Positions 1 to 8,102 are shown, numbered from the stretch's first letter. The stretch: 22,537 bases of DNA from Collinsella sp. (GCA_031292915.1 JAUMSH010000077.1:1-22537); one strand, 5' to 3'. The notes: generated by a model not told the origin, from the sequence alone. Numbers and translations: made by a program.

Positions 1-80
1 GGAGGCGCCGCGCGCTCGGGCGGCGCGCCAGGGAGATAGTGGACGAGATAGTCGAGAAGCGCGGCCTCAAGAAGGAGTAA
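1..80 (+). CDS. C-terminal fragment of an unidentified protein
   Basis: The frame is open from the window edge to a TAA at 78-80 and reads as a highly basic and acidic helical tail ending EIVEKRGLKKE. The rest of the gene lies outside the window, so no family can be named. The next gene (297-2513) is on the opposite strand, so the two converge across a gap of 216 bases that holds a strong hairpin. The frame could be a chance one, but its charged helical composition looks like a real protein end. Confidence 0.45.
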   Translation, partial: RRRALGRRAREIVDEIVEKRGLKKE

Positions 81-235
81 CATCGGGGCTTGCAGCGACG
101 GACCTCAGGACACTCTTACACCACGTCTGCGCGCGCCACCGGCACGAGGCGCGGAAACGATGTCTGGAGCGACGGAGCGGCCTGGAATTCATCCGTAGAG
201 GTCTTCATTGGCTGCGCCAGGAGTGTCCCTAACTG

Positions 236-273
236 CCGGAGGGGGTGTCTGCCGTGGCAGACACCCCCTCCGG
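236..273. terminator. Perfect 18-bp hairpin between convergent genes
   Basis: Bases 236-253 (CCGGAGGGGGTGTCTGCC) pair perfectly with 256-273, leaving only 2 nt between the arms. It lies 24 bases beyond the stop of the acyltransferase gene and also follows the fragment at 1-80. There is no T tract on either side, so it is either an atypical bidirectional terminator or a REP-like palindrome. The rest of 81-296 shows no gene or other signal. Confidence 0.6.
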
Positions 274-296
274 ATGTGGGAAGTTTGCGCTGCAGG

Positions 297-2513
297 TTAC
301 TTGTCGGTGCCCAGCTTGTGCGGCTTGAGAGCGAGCGCATTGACGAGTGCGTCGGTGGCAGACTTGACGGCTGCCGGCTGCGGATCGTTGACGTGATCCT
401 CGGGGTGTACGGGCAGGTCCTTCTTGACGGCATCGTGGATCAAGTTGAGGTACTCAGTCACGCCAGTGGTCGATAGATGCGTGCCATCGCCATCGAACAG
501 GTCGTTGCGGTTGGCACTGTATCCGTACCAGTCGATAACGCGTACGTTCTTGTAGCGCGTAGCGGCGTTGGCGATGGCCTGGTTGGTAGAGCCAACCCAC
601 GGCTGCGGGCTGCGCGTGTTCACAAACACCACAATACGCTTATCTCCTGCATCGGCCATGATGGCGTCGATTTGGTCATCCGTTACCAAACCGTTGGTGC
701 CCAGGGCAAAGACCACGATCTTGCCGGCAAGGTTCTGCTGGATATAGCCCTCAAATGTCGCGCGGCCCGCATCAAACTGGCGGCCCTTTTCGGCATCGAT
801 ATGGCTGTGCGGGAACACGCCGTCAAAGGAATCAACGGCGCGCAGCGACACGGAGTCACCGATCATCAACAGGTCGTAGGAGCCGTCGGGGAAGCCGTCG
901 TTGTCCTTGTCGGTGTCGTCGGCCGCCTGCTGGTCGGTGGGTGCGGCGTTCTTGGCTTCCTTGTTCAGAACTTCGGCGCCCTCGCCGCTCAGCGCAGACG
1001 TCTCGGGCACAAAGATCAGGCCGCCCAGTGCAACGACCAACACGACAGCGCAGGCTGCACAGGCAGGGACGTGCGCGCGCACCCAGTTGGCGGGCGTGGC
1101 GGTGCCGTCGCGGAACTCGGATACGGTGCGCCCAAAGGCGCCCTTTCTAAACGGCGTCTCGATAAAGCGATATGAGCATTCGGCCACGGCGACCACCAAC
1201 AGCACCTGCAAAATGTACTGCCACCACGGTGTATCGTTGATGTTGGCGACCGGGTTCATGAGCAACAGCAGCGGATAGTGCCACAGGTAGATGCTGTACG
1301 AGCGCTTGCCAACCCACACGAGTGGCTCGGCGGCCAAAGCTCGTGCGACCGTGCCCTGGGGCTGCACGCAGGCCGCGATGACCATGAGCGTGAGGATGGA
1401 GCATAACAGCGTGCCGCCGCGATACTGGAACGCGGTGTAGCCGTTGGTGAGCGCGACCATGGCGGCAAGGCCAACCAGACCCACGACGCCCAATACATCG
1501 ATGGATGCGGGCGAGGACCAAAAGCGCACGAGGGCGCTCGGCTGTGCCGGGGCGGTCTCGGCTGATTCGTCGGCCTTCTCGCCAGGCTTGCCCTCGGCGT
1601 TCTTGCCGTGCTTGGCGGCGCCAGCCAGGCGATTGAGTCCCAAACGACGAGCGAGACGCACCGGCGCCAGGTCGCGATCGGGGATAAAGGCCATCCAGGC
1701 ACCCAGCAGCAGCGAGAACACGCGGGTGTCGGTGCCGTAGTACACGCGGCTGGGGTCGGCGGCAGGGTTGTAAAGCACCATCATGGCGAGGGCAGATACC
1801 GCGGCAAGGCCCAGAACCACGCGGCGCGTGTTGGGTTTGCTCACATGCATGGATACCATGGCAAACAGCAGTGGCGGCCAAATCAGGTAGAACTGTTCCT
1901 CGATGGCAAGCGACCAAAAGTGCGTGAGCGGCGAGGGGTCGCCCAGAGCATTGAAGTACGAGACGTTTTGGGCAATCTGCCACCAGTTGTTAAAGAACAG
2001 CAGTGACGGCAGAATGTCGGGGCGCATCTTGGTGAGCATCACGTGGTTGAAGACGGTGCACAGCGCACAGGTCACCACCACGACGGTTACCACGGCGGGG
2101 ACCAGGCGACGGATGCGGCGGATCCAGAAGCTCTTGAGGTCGATGCGGCCGGTCTTAGCGACTTCGTTGAGTAACAGGCGTGTGATCAGATAGCCCGAAA
2201 GCACAAAGAAGATCGTGACGCCGAGCAGACCGCCCTGCGCCCACGTGAGGTTGAGGTGATAGAGCACCACCGCGACGACGGCAAGCGTGCGCAGGCCGTC
2301 AAGGGCAGGGATGTAGCGGGACTTGGGGCGAGCAGGCGTCTGCTCCGCGGCGGGAGTGTTGGCGCGGCCCGCGTTGTTGGCAGAAGCGCGATGGGGGCTC
2401 GTGGTGCGTCGCGGCTCGTTGGCACGGCGTTCGCTCTTCACGCGTTCGTGCGGCGCCGGCTCGTTGCCCGTGCGGCGTCGACCGCGCGAGCCCGATTGCG
2501 AGAATTGTTCCAT
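297..2513 (-). CDS. OatA-like membrane O-acyltransferase (acyltransferase 3 plus SGNH domain)
   Basis: This 738-residue protein has two fused modules. Residues 1-65 are a basic, Pro/Ala/Arg-rich, probably disordered cytoplasmic tail. About 66-510 form an acyltransferase-3 domain with about ten membrane spans, opening with RYIPALDGLRTLAV, with the conserved His in LYHLN (about H86) and a SIEEQFY-type motif (LAIEEQFYLIW). The C-terminal extracytoplasmic part is an SGNH esterase-like domain: GDS with S554, the GTN block (ALGTNG), and DGTH with D676 and H679. In the OatA family the membrane domain moves acetyl groups across the membrane and the SGNH domain puts them on a cell-wall sugar, often peptidoglycan MurNAc, giving lysozyme resistance. 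The acceptor here cannot be read from sequence and could be a secondary wall polymer. The start is the first ATG in frame; its ribosome site (GGATGA) is weak. The gene is divergent from the ribokinase operon and appears to stand alone. Confidence 0.88.
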   Translation of the reverse strand: MEQFSQSGSRGRRRTGNEPAPHERVKSERRANEPRRTTSPHRASANNAGRANTPAAEQTPARPKSRYIPALDGLRTLAVVAVVLYHLNLTWAQGGLLGVTIFFVLSGYLITRLLLNEVAKTGRIDLKSFWIRRIRRLVPAVVTVVVVTCALCTVFNHVMLTKMRPDILPSLLFFNNWWQIAQNVSYFNALGDPSPLTHFWSLAIEEQFYLIWPPLLFAMVSMHVSKPNTRRVVLGLAAVSALAMMVLYNPAADPSRVYYGTDTRVFSLLLGAWMAFIPDRDLAPVRLARRLGLNRLAGAAKHGKNAEGKPGEKADESAETAPAQPSALVRFWSSPASIDVLGVVGLVGLAAMVALTNGYTAFQYRGGTLLCSILTLMVIAACVQPQGTVARALAAEPLVWVGKRSYSIYLWHYPLLLLMNPVANINDTPWWQYILQVLLVVAVAECSYRFIETPFRKGAFGRTVSEFRDGTATPANWVRAHVPACAACAVVLVVALGGLIFVPETSALSGEGAEVLNKEAKNAAPTDQQAADDTDKDNDGFPDGSYDLLMIGDSVSLRAVDSFDGVFPHSHIDAEKGRQFDAGRATFEGYIQQNLAGKIVVFALGTNGLVTDDQIDAIMADAGDKRIVVFVNTRSPQPWVGSTNQAIANAATRYKNVRVIDWYGYSANRNDLFDGDGTHLSTTGVTEYLNLIHDAVKKDLPVHPEDHVNDPQPAAVKSATDALVNALALKPHKLGTDK

Positions 2514-2552
2514 AAAACATCATCCAATGACGAGAATAATCAGCACGTATTC

Positions 2553-2558
2553 ATTGTA
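2553..2558 (-). promoter_or_regulatory. Possible -10 box of the acyltransferase gene
   Basis: Reading leftwards, TACAAT lies about 40 bases before the ATG at 2513. No convincing -35 element was found at the normal distance, so this is a weak call. Confidence 0.3.
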
Positions 2559-2606
2559 GCTGCCTGCTCCTGTGAATGCTTGCTGCTGGCGCAACCTCAA
2601 GGGTGC

Positions 2607-2636
2607 GTTCACATCAAAGTGAACTAAAGTTATAGA
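2607..2636 (+). promoter_or_regulatory. Promoter with overlapping inverted repeat, ribokinase operon
   Basis: TTCACA (2608-2613), a 17-base spacer and TATAGA (2631-2636) form a good vegetative-type promoter, with a transcript start expected near 2643. The inverted repeat GTTCAC-6-GTGAAC (2607-2612 and 2619-2624) covers the -35 box, which is typical of a repressor operator. The regulator is not encoded nearby. Confidence 0.55.
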
Positions 2637-2699
2637 GGTGCGAAGGCGCGCAATCGACGGTCGACGGTGGGTGCAAAGCCCGCAGATGAGGAGGTTTCC

Positions 2700-3662
2700 A
2701 TGGCAGATCGCGGCATCGTTGCGGTGTTCGGCAGCATGAACATGGACCTTTCGGTGGCGTGCGAGCGCATACCGCGTGCGGGCGAGACCGTCGGCGGCAG
2801 CGGGTTTATCACCAACGCCGGCGGCAAGGGCGCCAATCAGGCCGTAGCTGCCGCGCGTATGGGCGCGTGCACGCACATGATCGGCGCGGTCGGTCGCGAT
2901 GCGTTCGGCGCGTCGCTCGTGGCGGGGCTCCAAGGCGCCGGCGTGGACTGTGACTTTGTAGTGCATCGCGATGACGTGGAGACGGGAACGGCGACCATCA
3001 TTCGCTGCGAGGGCGACAACCGCATCATACTGTCACCGGGCGCCAACCATGCGCTTGCGGGCGCGGACGTTGCCTGCGCGCTGAGGCGTCTGGTGGCCCA
3101 TGAGCTCGACGGCGGCGCCAGCGAGATTGCCCCGGCTGCCGGAAGCGTCTTTATCGCCCAGGGCGAATGCGACCTTGCGGCGACGGCCGAGGCGCTTGTT
3201 TGCGCTCACGAGCTGGGGTTCTATACGGTCTTTAATCCAGCGCCCGCCTGCGAGCTGCCTGCGGAGGTCTGGCCTGCGGTCGACCTGGTCTGTCCCAACG
3301 AGACCGAGTGCCAGGTGCTGACGGGCATTCTGCCCACGGATGACGCGAGTTGCGTCACCGCGCTCAATGCGCTGCTCGACAAGGGTGCCGGGGCTGCGGT
3401 CATCACGTTGGGCGGTGCCGGCTCGGTTTCGCTCGGCGATGGCGGTGAGCTGCTGCGCATGCCGGCACTTTCGAGTACGGTAGTCGATACCACGGCCGCC
3501 GGCGATACGTTTATCGGCGCGTTGGCGGCGGCTCGCCTAGAGGGCTTGCCGCTCTTTGAGTGCATGGCCGCGGGTGCTCGCGCCTCGGCAGTGACGGTGT
3601 CGCGCCTGGGCGCTCAGCAATCGATTCCCATGCGCACCGAAGTTGAACATTGGTTTGGTTAA
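2700..3662 (+). CDS. rbsK: Ribokinase (PfkB family)
   Basis: This 320-residue sugar kinase phosphorylates D-ribose to ribose-5-phosphate with ATP in the cytoplasm. The N-terminal PfkB signature GSMNMDLSVACERIPRAGE is followed by the sugar-binding GGKGANQAVAAARMGA. The C-terminal signature DTTAAGDTFIGAL (about 263-275) carries the catalytic base D269. The length matches the family. The frame stays open upstream to an ATG at 2667, but the ATG at 2700 has GAGGAGG (2688-2694) five bases before it and starts directly with the conserved fold, so it is chosen. The gene is followed 30 bases later by a nucleoside hydrolase, which releases ribose from nucleosides. That pairing supports ribose as substrate, although another pentose or a nucleoside cannot be excluded. 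Confidence 0.88.
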   Translation: MADRGIVAVFGSMNMDLSVACERIPRAGETVGGSGFITNAGGKGANQAVAAARMGACTHMIGAVGRDAFGASLVAGLQGAGVDCDFVVHRDDVETGTATIIRCEGDNRIILSPGANHALAGADVACALRRLVAHELDGGASEIAPAAGSVFIAQGECDLAATAEALVCAHELGFYTVFNPAPACELPAEVWPAVDLVCPNETECQVLTGILPTDDASCVTALNALLDKGAGAAVITLGGAGSVSLGDGGELLRMPALSSTVVDTTAAGDTFIGALAAARLEGLPLFECMAAGARASAVTVSRLGAQQSIPMRTEVEHWFG

Positions 3663-3692
3663 ACGATAAAGACGGAGAAGCGGAGTAGAACA

Positions 3693-4667
3693 ATGGCAAT
3701 CAAGAAGCTGATCCTTGATCTGGATATGGGTGTGGACGATGCGATGGCGCTGGCCTATGCCATCGCGAGCCCCGAGGTGGAGCTCGTGGGCATCACCACG
3801 TGCTTTGGTAACGTGCGCGTCGAGCAATCGGCGCACAATTGCCTGGCGGTGCTCGATCTGCTGGGTCGTCCCGAGGTGCCGGTGTACCTGGGCGCCGACC
3901 GTCCTCTGCAGGCGACTGAGCCCTATACGCCGCCGGCGTCCACCGCGCTCATTCACGGCAAGAACGGCATCGGCGGCGCGAGCGTGCCCGCGTCGCCCTA
4001 CGAGCCGGTGGGGGCGACCTCGGCCGACGGCAACGCCGCGGTCGATTATCTGATCGATGCCGCGCGCACCTATGGTCCCGATCTGGTCTACGTGGCGACT
4101 GGCCCACTCTCCAACCTGGCGCTCGCCCTGGAGCGCGATGCGGCAGCGATGATGTCCATCGGCCGCGTGGTCGTGATGGGCGGCGCCCTTACCGTGCCCG
4201 GCAACGTGAGCGCGGGCGCCGAGGCCAATATGGCGAGCGACCCCGAGGCAGCCGACGCGGTGCTGCGCTCGGGCCGTAAGCTCACCATGGTGGGTCTGGA
4301 CGTGACGCATCGCGTGGTGCTCACACGCCGCGACATTGCCGGCTGGACGGGCTCGGGCACCATGGCGGGCTGCGCATTTGCGAGCATGGTCGAGCACTAC
4401 ATTGGCTCGTACGAGATGAACGCACCCTACCTGGGTGGTTGTGCGCTGCACGATCCGCTGGCCGTTGCCGTGGCGATCGACCCCACGCTCGTAGGTGCGC
4501 TCGGCTGCAACCTGCGTGTTGATCTGCTGGGCGAGTACCGCGGTCGCACCATCTGCGATGAGCGCCGCCTGTCCGATCCGGACAAGAGCGCGCTTGTGGC
4601 ACTGACCGTGGATGCTCCGCGCTTCCTGTCCGAGTTCAAGACGCGTATGGCCCGCGTCCTGGGCTAA
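3693..4667 (+). CDS. Inosine-uridine type nucleoside N-ribohydrolase
   Basis: This 324-residue enzyme hydrolyses the N-glycosidic bond of ribonucleosides to give free base and ribose. The N-terminal calcium-binding Asp cluster is present as DLDMGVDDAMAL (D11, D15, D16). The usual form is DTDPGxDD, so the positions normally Thr and Pro are Leu and Met here. Further family blocks are VVMGGALTVPGNVS, NMASDPEAA, GLDVTHRVVL, and the late active-site pair HDP (H253, D254). A purine-rich site (GGAG) precedes the ATG. It is the second gene of the operon with ribokinase; together they turn nucleosides into ribose-5-phosphate plus base. Which base is preferred cannot be told, so no rihA/B/C symbol is given. 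Confidence 0.88.
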   Translation: MAIKKLILDLDMGVDDAMALAYAIASPEVELVGITTCFGNVRVEQSAHNCLAVLDLLGRPEVPVYLGADRPLQATEPYTPPASTALIHGKNGIGGASVPASPYEPVGATSADGNAAVDYLIDAARTYGPDLVYVATGPLSNLALALERDAAAMMSIGRVVVMGGALTVPGNVSAGAEANMASDPEAADAVLRSGRKLTMVGLDVTHRVVLTRRDIAGWTGSGTMAGCAFASMVEHYIGSYEMNAPYLGGCALHDPLAVAVAIDPTLVGALGCNLRVDLLGEYRGRTICDERRLSDPDKSALVALTVDAPRFLSEFKTRMARVLG

Positions 4668-4675
4668 GTTGTCTT

Positions 4676-4747
4676 TTTGGGACGGGGTTTTTTTGACTGT
4701 TATGATTGGTGCGACCATTCGAACCAGCTAAAAGAGCCCGTCCCAAA
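4676..4747 (+). promoter_or_regulatory. luxS promoter inside an 11-bp inverted repeat
   Basis: An extended -10 box (TG-T-TATGAT, 4698-4706) lies 18 bases after TTGGGA (4677-4682). A transcript start near 4713 would give a leader of about 57 nt. TTTGGGACGGG (4676-4686) is exactly complementary to CCCGTCCCAAA (4737-4747). A T7 run follows the left arm at 4688-4694. Read-through RNA from the upstream operon could fold over the promoter region, whereas RNA starting at 4713 carries only the right arm. Confidence 0.45.
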
Positions 4748-4769
4748 TTGACTACCGAGAGGATCTGCC

Positions 4770-5258
4770 ATGGAGCGCATTTCGAGCTTTTCCGTTGACC
4801 ATCTGTTGCTTGAGCCCGGCGTGTATGTGAGTCGTATCGACCGCGATCCGGCGACCGGGGCCGCCGTCACCACCTTTGACCTGCGCCTGACCACGCCCAA
4901 CAAGGAGCCGGTCATGAACACGGCCGAGTGCCACACCATCGAGCACCTGGGCGCGACGTTCCTTCGCAATCATGCCGAGTGGTCGGGCCGCATTGTCTAC
5001 TTTGGCCCCATGGGCTGCCGCACGGGCTTCTACCTGGTTGTGTTTGGCGAGGTGACGAGCGAGGAGATCCTGCCGCTCGTGCGTGAGCTGTTCGAGTTTG
5101 TCGCCGGCTTTGAGGGCGATGTCCCCGGTGCCGCTCCCGAGGAATGCGGTAACTACCTGGACCAGAACCTCCCCATGGCCAACTGGCTTGCGCGCCGCTA
5201 CCTCGACCGCGACCTGGCCGATATCGACGAGAAGCACCTGCACTATCAGCAGGCGTAA
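4770..5258 (+). CDS. luxS: S-ribosylhomocysteine lyase (autoinducer-2 synthase)
   Basis: LuxS splits S-ribosylhomocysteine into homocysteine and DPD, the precursor of autoinducer-2. It thus recycles the methyl-cycle by-product in the cytoplasm. The 162-residue protein has the diagnostic metal site HTIEH (H55, E58, H59) with the third ligand in PEECGNYLDQN (C126), and the catalytic cysteine in GPMGCRTGFY (C83). Length and order match the family throughout. GAGAGGA at 4757-4763 sets the start. The gene has its own promoter and is closed by a strong terminator, so it is monocistronic. Confidence 0.97.
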   Translation: MERISSFSVDHLLLEPGVYVSRIDRDPATGAAVTTFDLRLTTPNKEPVMNTAECHTIEHLGATFLRNHAEWSGRIVYFGPMGCRTGFYLVVFGEVTSEEILPLVRELFEFVAGFEGDVPGAAPEECGNYLDQNLPMANWLARRYLDRDLADIDEKHLHYQQA

Positions 5259-5287
5259 GGGCTTTATCGCCCAAAACGCGCGCATTG

Positions 5288-5318
5288 GGCGCCTTCGCTT
5301 ATGCGGGGGTGCCTTTTT
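5288..5318 (+). terminator. Rho-independent terminator of luxS
   Basis: GGCGCCTTCGC (5288-5298) pairs over 11 positions, three of them G-U, with GCGGGGGTGCC (5303-5313) around a TTAT loop, and TTTTT follows. A small GGGC/GCCC hairpin (5260-5272) precedes it. Confidence 0.85.
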
Positions 5319-5339
5319 GCTGAGTGGTCGGGACGAGTG

Positions 5340-5375
5340 TTTAAAATCGCTTATGTTTGTTCTAGAATGTTCATA
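5340..5375 (+). promoter_or_regulatory. Promoter and dyad operator of the DUF4867 gene
   Basis: TTTAAA (5340-5345), 17 bases, then TAGAAT (5363-5368). A 24-base dyad is centred on the -10 box: TATG-4-TTCTAGAA-4-CATA (5352-5375), with the TGTTC half repeated directly at 5358 and 5368. The dyad position suggests repression by a dimeric regulator. Confidence 0.5.
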
Positions 5376-5402
5376 CTGTCACATAAACGAACAGGAGCGA
5401 AC

Positions 5403-6047
5403 ATGCATATCTACTCTGTCAACGATCCCGAGTTCAAGTCCTATGGCAACGTTTGGGATAACGTTCCGTCCGAGCTTACGTCGCCCGTGCTCGAGGCGCT
5501 CTCTGCCACGCCCATTCCCGAGGGCAGCAAGTACGTTGCAAGTGCGCCGGAGCTCGAGGACGTCAAGGATGCCGACAAGCTTGGCTTTCTCATGTTTGGT
5601 GGCCGTCCCTTCCAGCTCGGCTGGTGCAACGGCCACAATACACGACTCAACTGCCTGGAGTATCACCGCGCGAGCGAATTCAACCTGGGCGCTCGCGACT
5701 TTATCCTGCTCGTGGCGCATCGCTGGGAGATCGAGGACGGCAAGCTCGACACCGCGTGCGTCAAGGCGTTTCGCGTGCCGGCGGGTACGGTCGTCGAAGT
5801 CTTCAACACCACGCTCCACTACACGCCGTGCATGGTCGACGACGGTGGCTTCCAGGTGATGGTGGCGCTGCCCGCCGGCACCAACGGCCCGCGCCCCGAG
5901 GTCGCGGCCGACATGCCTGCGGCCGGCGACAGCTACTGCTACTGGAAGGCCGACAAGTGGGTCCTCTGCCATGCTGACAGCCCCAAGGCAGCCGAAGGCG
6001 GCTACGTAGGCCTCATCGGCAAAAATCTCGACATCACCGTGGACTAG
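5403..6047 (+). CDS. DUF4867-family protein, cupin-like
   Basis: The 214-residue protein matches my recollection of DUF4867, an uncharacterised family of Firmicutes and Coriobacteriia. Family-like blocks are an opening MHIYSVNDPEFKSYG, a central WCNGHNTRLNCLEYHRAS, FRVPAGTVVEVFNTTLHYTPC and a closing GGYVGLIGKNL. The spaced His/Glu residues (CNGHN, EYH, LHY) followed by a hydrophobic barrel pattern suggest a metal-binding cupin or sugar-acid enzyme fold; this is inference. No signal peptide or membrane span is seen. The ATG at 5403 is preceded by CAGGAG (5391-5396). In-frame ATGs further upstream lie before or inside the promoter and are rejected. It is a single-gene unit with its own operator-like dyad and a strong hairpin after the stop. 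Confidence 0.75.
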   Translation: MHIYSVNDPEFKSYGNVWDNVPSELTSPVLEALSATPIPEGSKYVASAPELEDVKDADKLGFLMFGGRPFQLGWCNGHNTRLNCLEYHRASEFNLGARDFILLVAHRWEIEDGKLDTACVKAFRVPAGTVVEVFNTTLHYTPCMVDDGGFQVMVALPAGTNGPRPEVAADMPAAGDSYCYWKADKWVLCHADSPKAAEGGYVGLIGKNLDITVD

Positions 6048-6052
6048 CGCAT

Positions 6053-6103
6053 CGCCCCAAACCACCACAAAGGTGCCTGTCTCCTTTGCGGTGGTTTGGG
6101 GCG
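6053..6103. terminator. 21-bp hairpin, likely bidirectional terminator or mobile palindrome
   Basis: Arms 6053-6073 and 6083-6103 pair at 20 of 21 positions (one A-C mismatch) around a 9-base loop, starting 5 bases after the stop of the DUF4867 gene. There is no T tract. A partly matching sequence lies at 19600-19636. Confidence 0.65.
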
Positions 6104-6201
6104 GGCGGATATCGGGAAGTGCCAGACGGGGGAGGCTGCCGGGCGCCTTGCCGTCTGCGGATTTTGGGACATGCGGCCCGCTTTTTCGACCCATCTGTCG
6201 G

Positions 6202-6207
6202 TACACT
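6202..6207 (+). promoter_or_regulatory. Possible -10 box very close to the sensor gene start
   Basis: TACACT ends nine bases before the ATG at 6217. If it is used, the transcript would start at or within a few bases of the start codon (leaderless). No good -35 box is visible. 6104-6201 shows nothing else. Confidence 0.3.
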
Positions 6208-6216
6208 AAAAGCACT

Positions 6217-8100
6217 ATGGGTACCTGCGAGCGACATATCGGCCACGCGGCCGCCCGATCCGCACCCGTGGCGGATCCCAGGGGTGGCAGGCTCTTCGCC
6301 ATGCCGCGATTCCTTGTTGGCATAACACATCGGATGTACCGCCACCGCGTCTTTGCTATCGCCGGTGTCATCACTGCGCTGTTCCTCATGCTTTTGGCAG
6401 TCTTGCCGGCACTGTTCGCCTTCGACCCCAAACTTTCTAACGCCCCGCCCGCCTATAGCGAGGTGTCCGAAGAGGTCGTGGATGCGCTCGTCCATTCGAG
6501 CTCTCTCCCGCTGCTTGTCGCCGCAATTGTATTTTCAATTTGGGGCGTATCGGTCTATCTGCGCTGTTTGGACTATGTGCTGCGCTGCCGCCTTGTTGCC
6601 ATCGCCACCATCTGCGCCCTGTGGATGATCGAAGTCATTCTCAAGTACAAGTCGTTCACGCCGTTCTATGCCACCGTGCTGTGGTACCTGTACTACGTGC
6701 CCATGACGCTCATTCCGCTGCTCTACCAGTTGTGTGGTCTGCGCCTTGCGGGCCTGGAGCAACACCGCCTGGGTCGCCGCTACTGCGCTGCGCTGTGGAT
6801 TGTGGCTATCCTGCTTATCGGATTTGTGCTCACCAACGATTTTCACCAGCAGGTCTTCCACTTTGACCGTACAAGCGACACCTGGAGCAATGATTACACG
6901 TACGGCTGGGGTTATTTCGCCGTCCTCGTGTGGACGGCCTTTAACTTTGTGGCCTTTTTTATCCTGGTGGGCCGGTCCTCGTCCTTTCGCATCCAACGTT
7001 TCTCGGGCACGGCGGCGCTCGTGCTGCTGGGCGGCGCGTTCTTTGCCATCTCATATGCGTTGCGCGTGCCCTGGGCATGGAGGCTCAACTTCTCGCTCAT
7101 CTATTGCGTCTTGTGCGTGGTGGCGATGGAAATCTGTCTCGATTGCGGTGTCATTCCGTCATATCACGACATCGCCGGTATTTTCGACACCTTGCCGCTT
7201 GACCTCAAAGTTCTAACGCGCGACCTGCAGGAAGTCTATGCCACGCCAGTGTCAAAGCCAATGCCGGTAGGCGTGCGCGAGGAGTTGCGGACCCAGGCGC
7301 ACGGCCGCGCCCATGCCTTTGCCGTGGCGTCCGATCCCGATGTGATGTACCGTGCCTTTCCACTGCTGGGCGGATCGGCCCTGCTTGCCCAAGACGTGTC
7401 GGATCTCAACGAGCTTAACCGTGAACTGGCACATCGTCGCATGGAGCTGCAGCGTCAAAACGAGCTGCTCGCCGCCGACTACGACCTTAAGACGCACCTG
7501 GCAGACCAAGAGGCCGAGACCTTGCTGGTCCAAGACGTGGACCAGGCGCTTGCCCGCGCGCTCGAAGGGATGTACGACCTGCTGAGCTCGCTGCCGCCGT
7601 TGACCGATGAATCGTCTTCGCACGAGCGTTACCGCATGCTGCAGCGCGCCAAGATGCTCGTCGCCTATTGCAAGCGCAAGGGGTCGCTCACGTTGGCACA
7701 GCACGGGGAGAGCGGTTTTGATCGCGACCGCATTCAGCTCATTGCCAACGAGCTCGCAAGCGACCTGCGCACCATCGATATCGATTGCGCCTCGATTATC
7801 GCCATACGGCGCCCGTTGCACGCCAGTACGGTAAGCGCCCTGTACGACTGCGTGTATGACTTTGCGTTTTTTGCCTACACCACCGACCATCCGGCGCTTA
7901 TGTATCACTTGAGCGACCATGATCGATGCAGTGTCGAGCTGCGCGCCACGCTTTTTTCCAACGATGATGAAGATCTTTCGCAGACGCCCGCTGCGCAAGA
8001 GCTCGAAAGCGCTCTGCAAGGGCGCAACGTGGCATACCGCTTTGAGGGCGAGCCCGGCCAGCTGCGCATGATCGTCTTGATGCCGCGGACAGGTGAGTGA
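6217..8100 (+). CDS. Eight-span membrane sensor, kinase-like but apparently non-catalytic
   Basis: From the ATG at 6217 the protein has 627 residues. About eight hydrophobic segments fill the first half, resembling the 7TM sensor modules of some histidine kinases. A long heptad-like coiled coil follows (LNELNRELAHRRMELQRQNE and onward), then a cytoplasmic part. That part contains a kinase-dimerisation-like stretch (ERYRMLQRAKMLVAYCKRK) but no HisKA phospho-His motif and no N or G boxes of an HATPase domain. It probably senses a membrane or extracellular signal and acts through the kinase encoded 2 bases downstream. The start is uncertain: the ATG at 6217 may be leaderless, the ATG at 6301 gives a shorter N-terminus with a G-rich site about 12 bases upstream, and the open frame back to 6073 begins inside a hairpin and is unlikely. 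Confidence 0.7.
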   Translation: MGTCERHIGHAAARSAPVADPRGGRLFAMPRFLVGITHRMYRHRVFAIAGVITALFLMLLAVLPALFAFDPKLSNAPPAYSEVSEEVVDALVHSSSLPLLVAAIVFSIWGVSVYLRCLDYVLRCRLVAIATICALWMIEVILKYKSFTPFYATVLWYLYYVPMTLIPLLYQLCGLRLAGLEQHRLGRRYCAALWIVAILLIGFVLTNDFHQQVFHFDRTSDTWSNDYTYGWGYFAVLVWTAFNFVAFFILVGRSSSFRIQRFSGTAALVLLGGAFFAISYALRVPWAWRLNFSLIYCVLCVVAMEICLDCGVIPSYHDIAGIFDTLPLDLKVLTRDLQEVYATPVSKPMPVGVREELRTQAHGRAHAFAVASDPDVMYRAFPLLGGSALLAQDVSDLNELNRELAHRRMELQRQNELLAADYDLKTHLADQEAETLLVQDVDQALARALEGMYDLLSSLPPLTDESSSHERYRMLQRAKMLVAYCKRKGSLTLAQHGESGFDRDRIQLIANELASDLRTIDIDCASIIAIRRPLHASTVSALYDCVYDFAFFAYTTDHPALMYHLSDHDRCSVELRATLFSNDDEDLSQTPAAQELESALQGRNVAYRFEGEPGQLRMIVLMPRTGE

Positions 8101-8102
8101 CG

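Noticed and set aside
3537..4718. 393-residue open frame opposite the nucleoside hydrolase
   Set aside because: His/Arg/Gly-rich composition and full overlap with a recognised enzyme mark it as an antisense shadow.
6073..6216. N-terminal extension of the sensor gene to ATG 6073
   Set aside because: That start lies inside the loop and arm of a strong hairpin and has no ribosome site; the added residues are not membrane-like.
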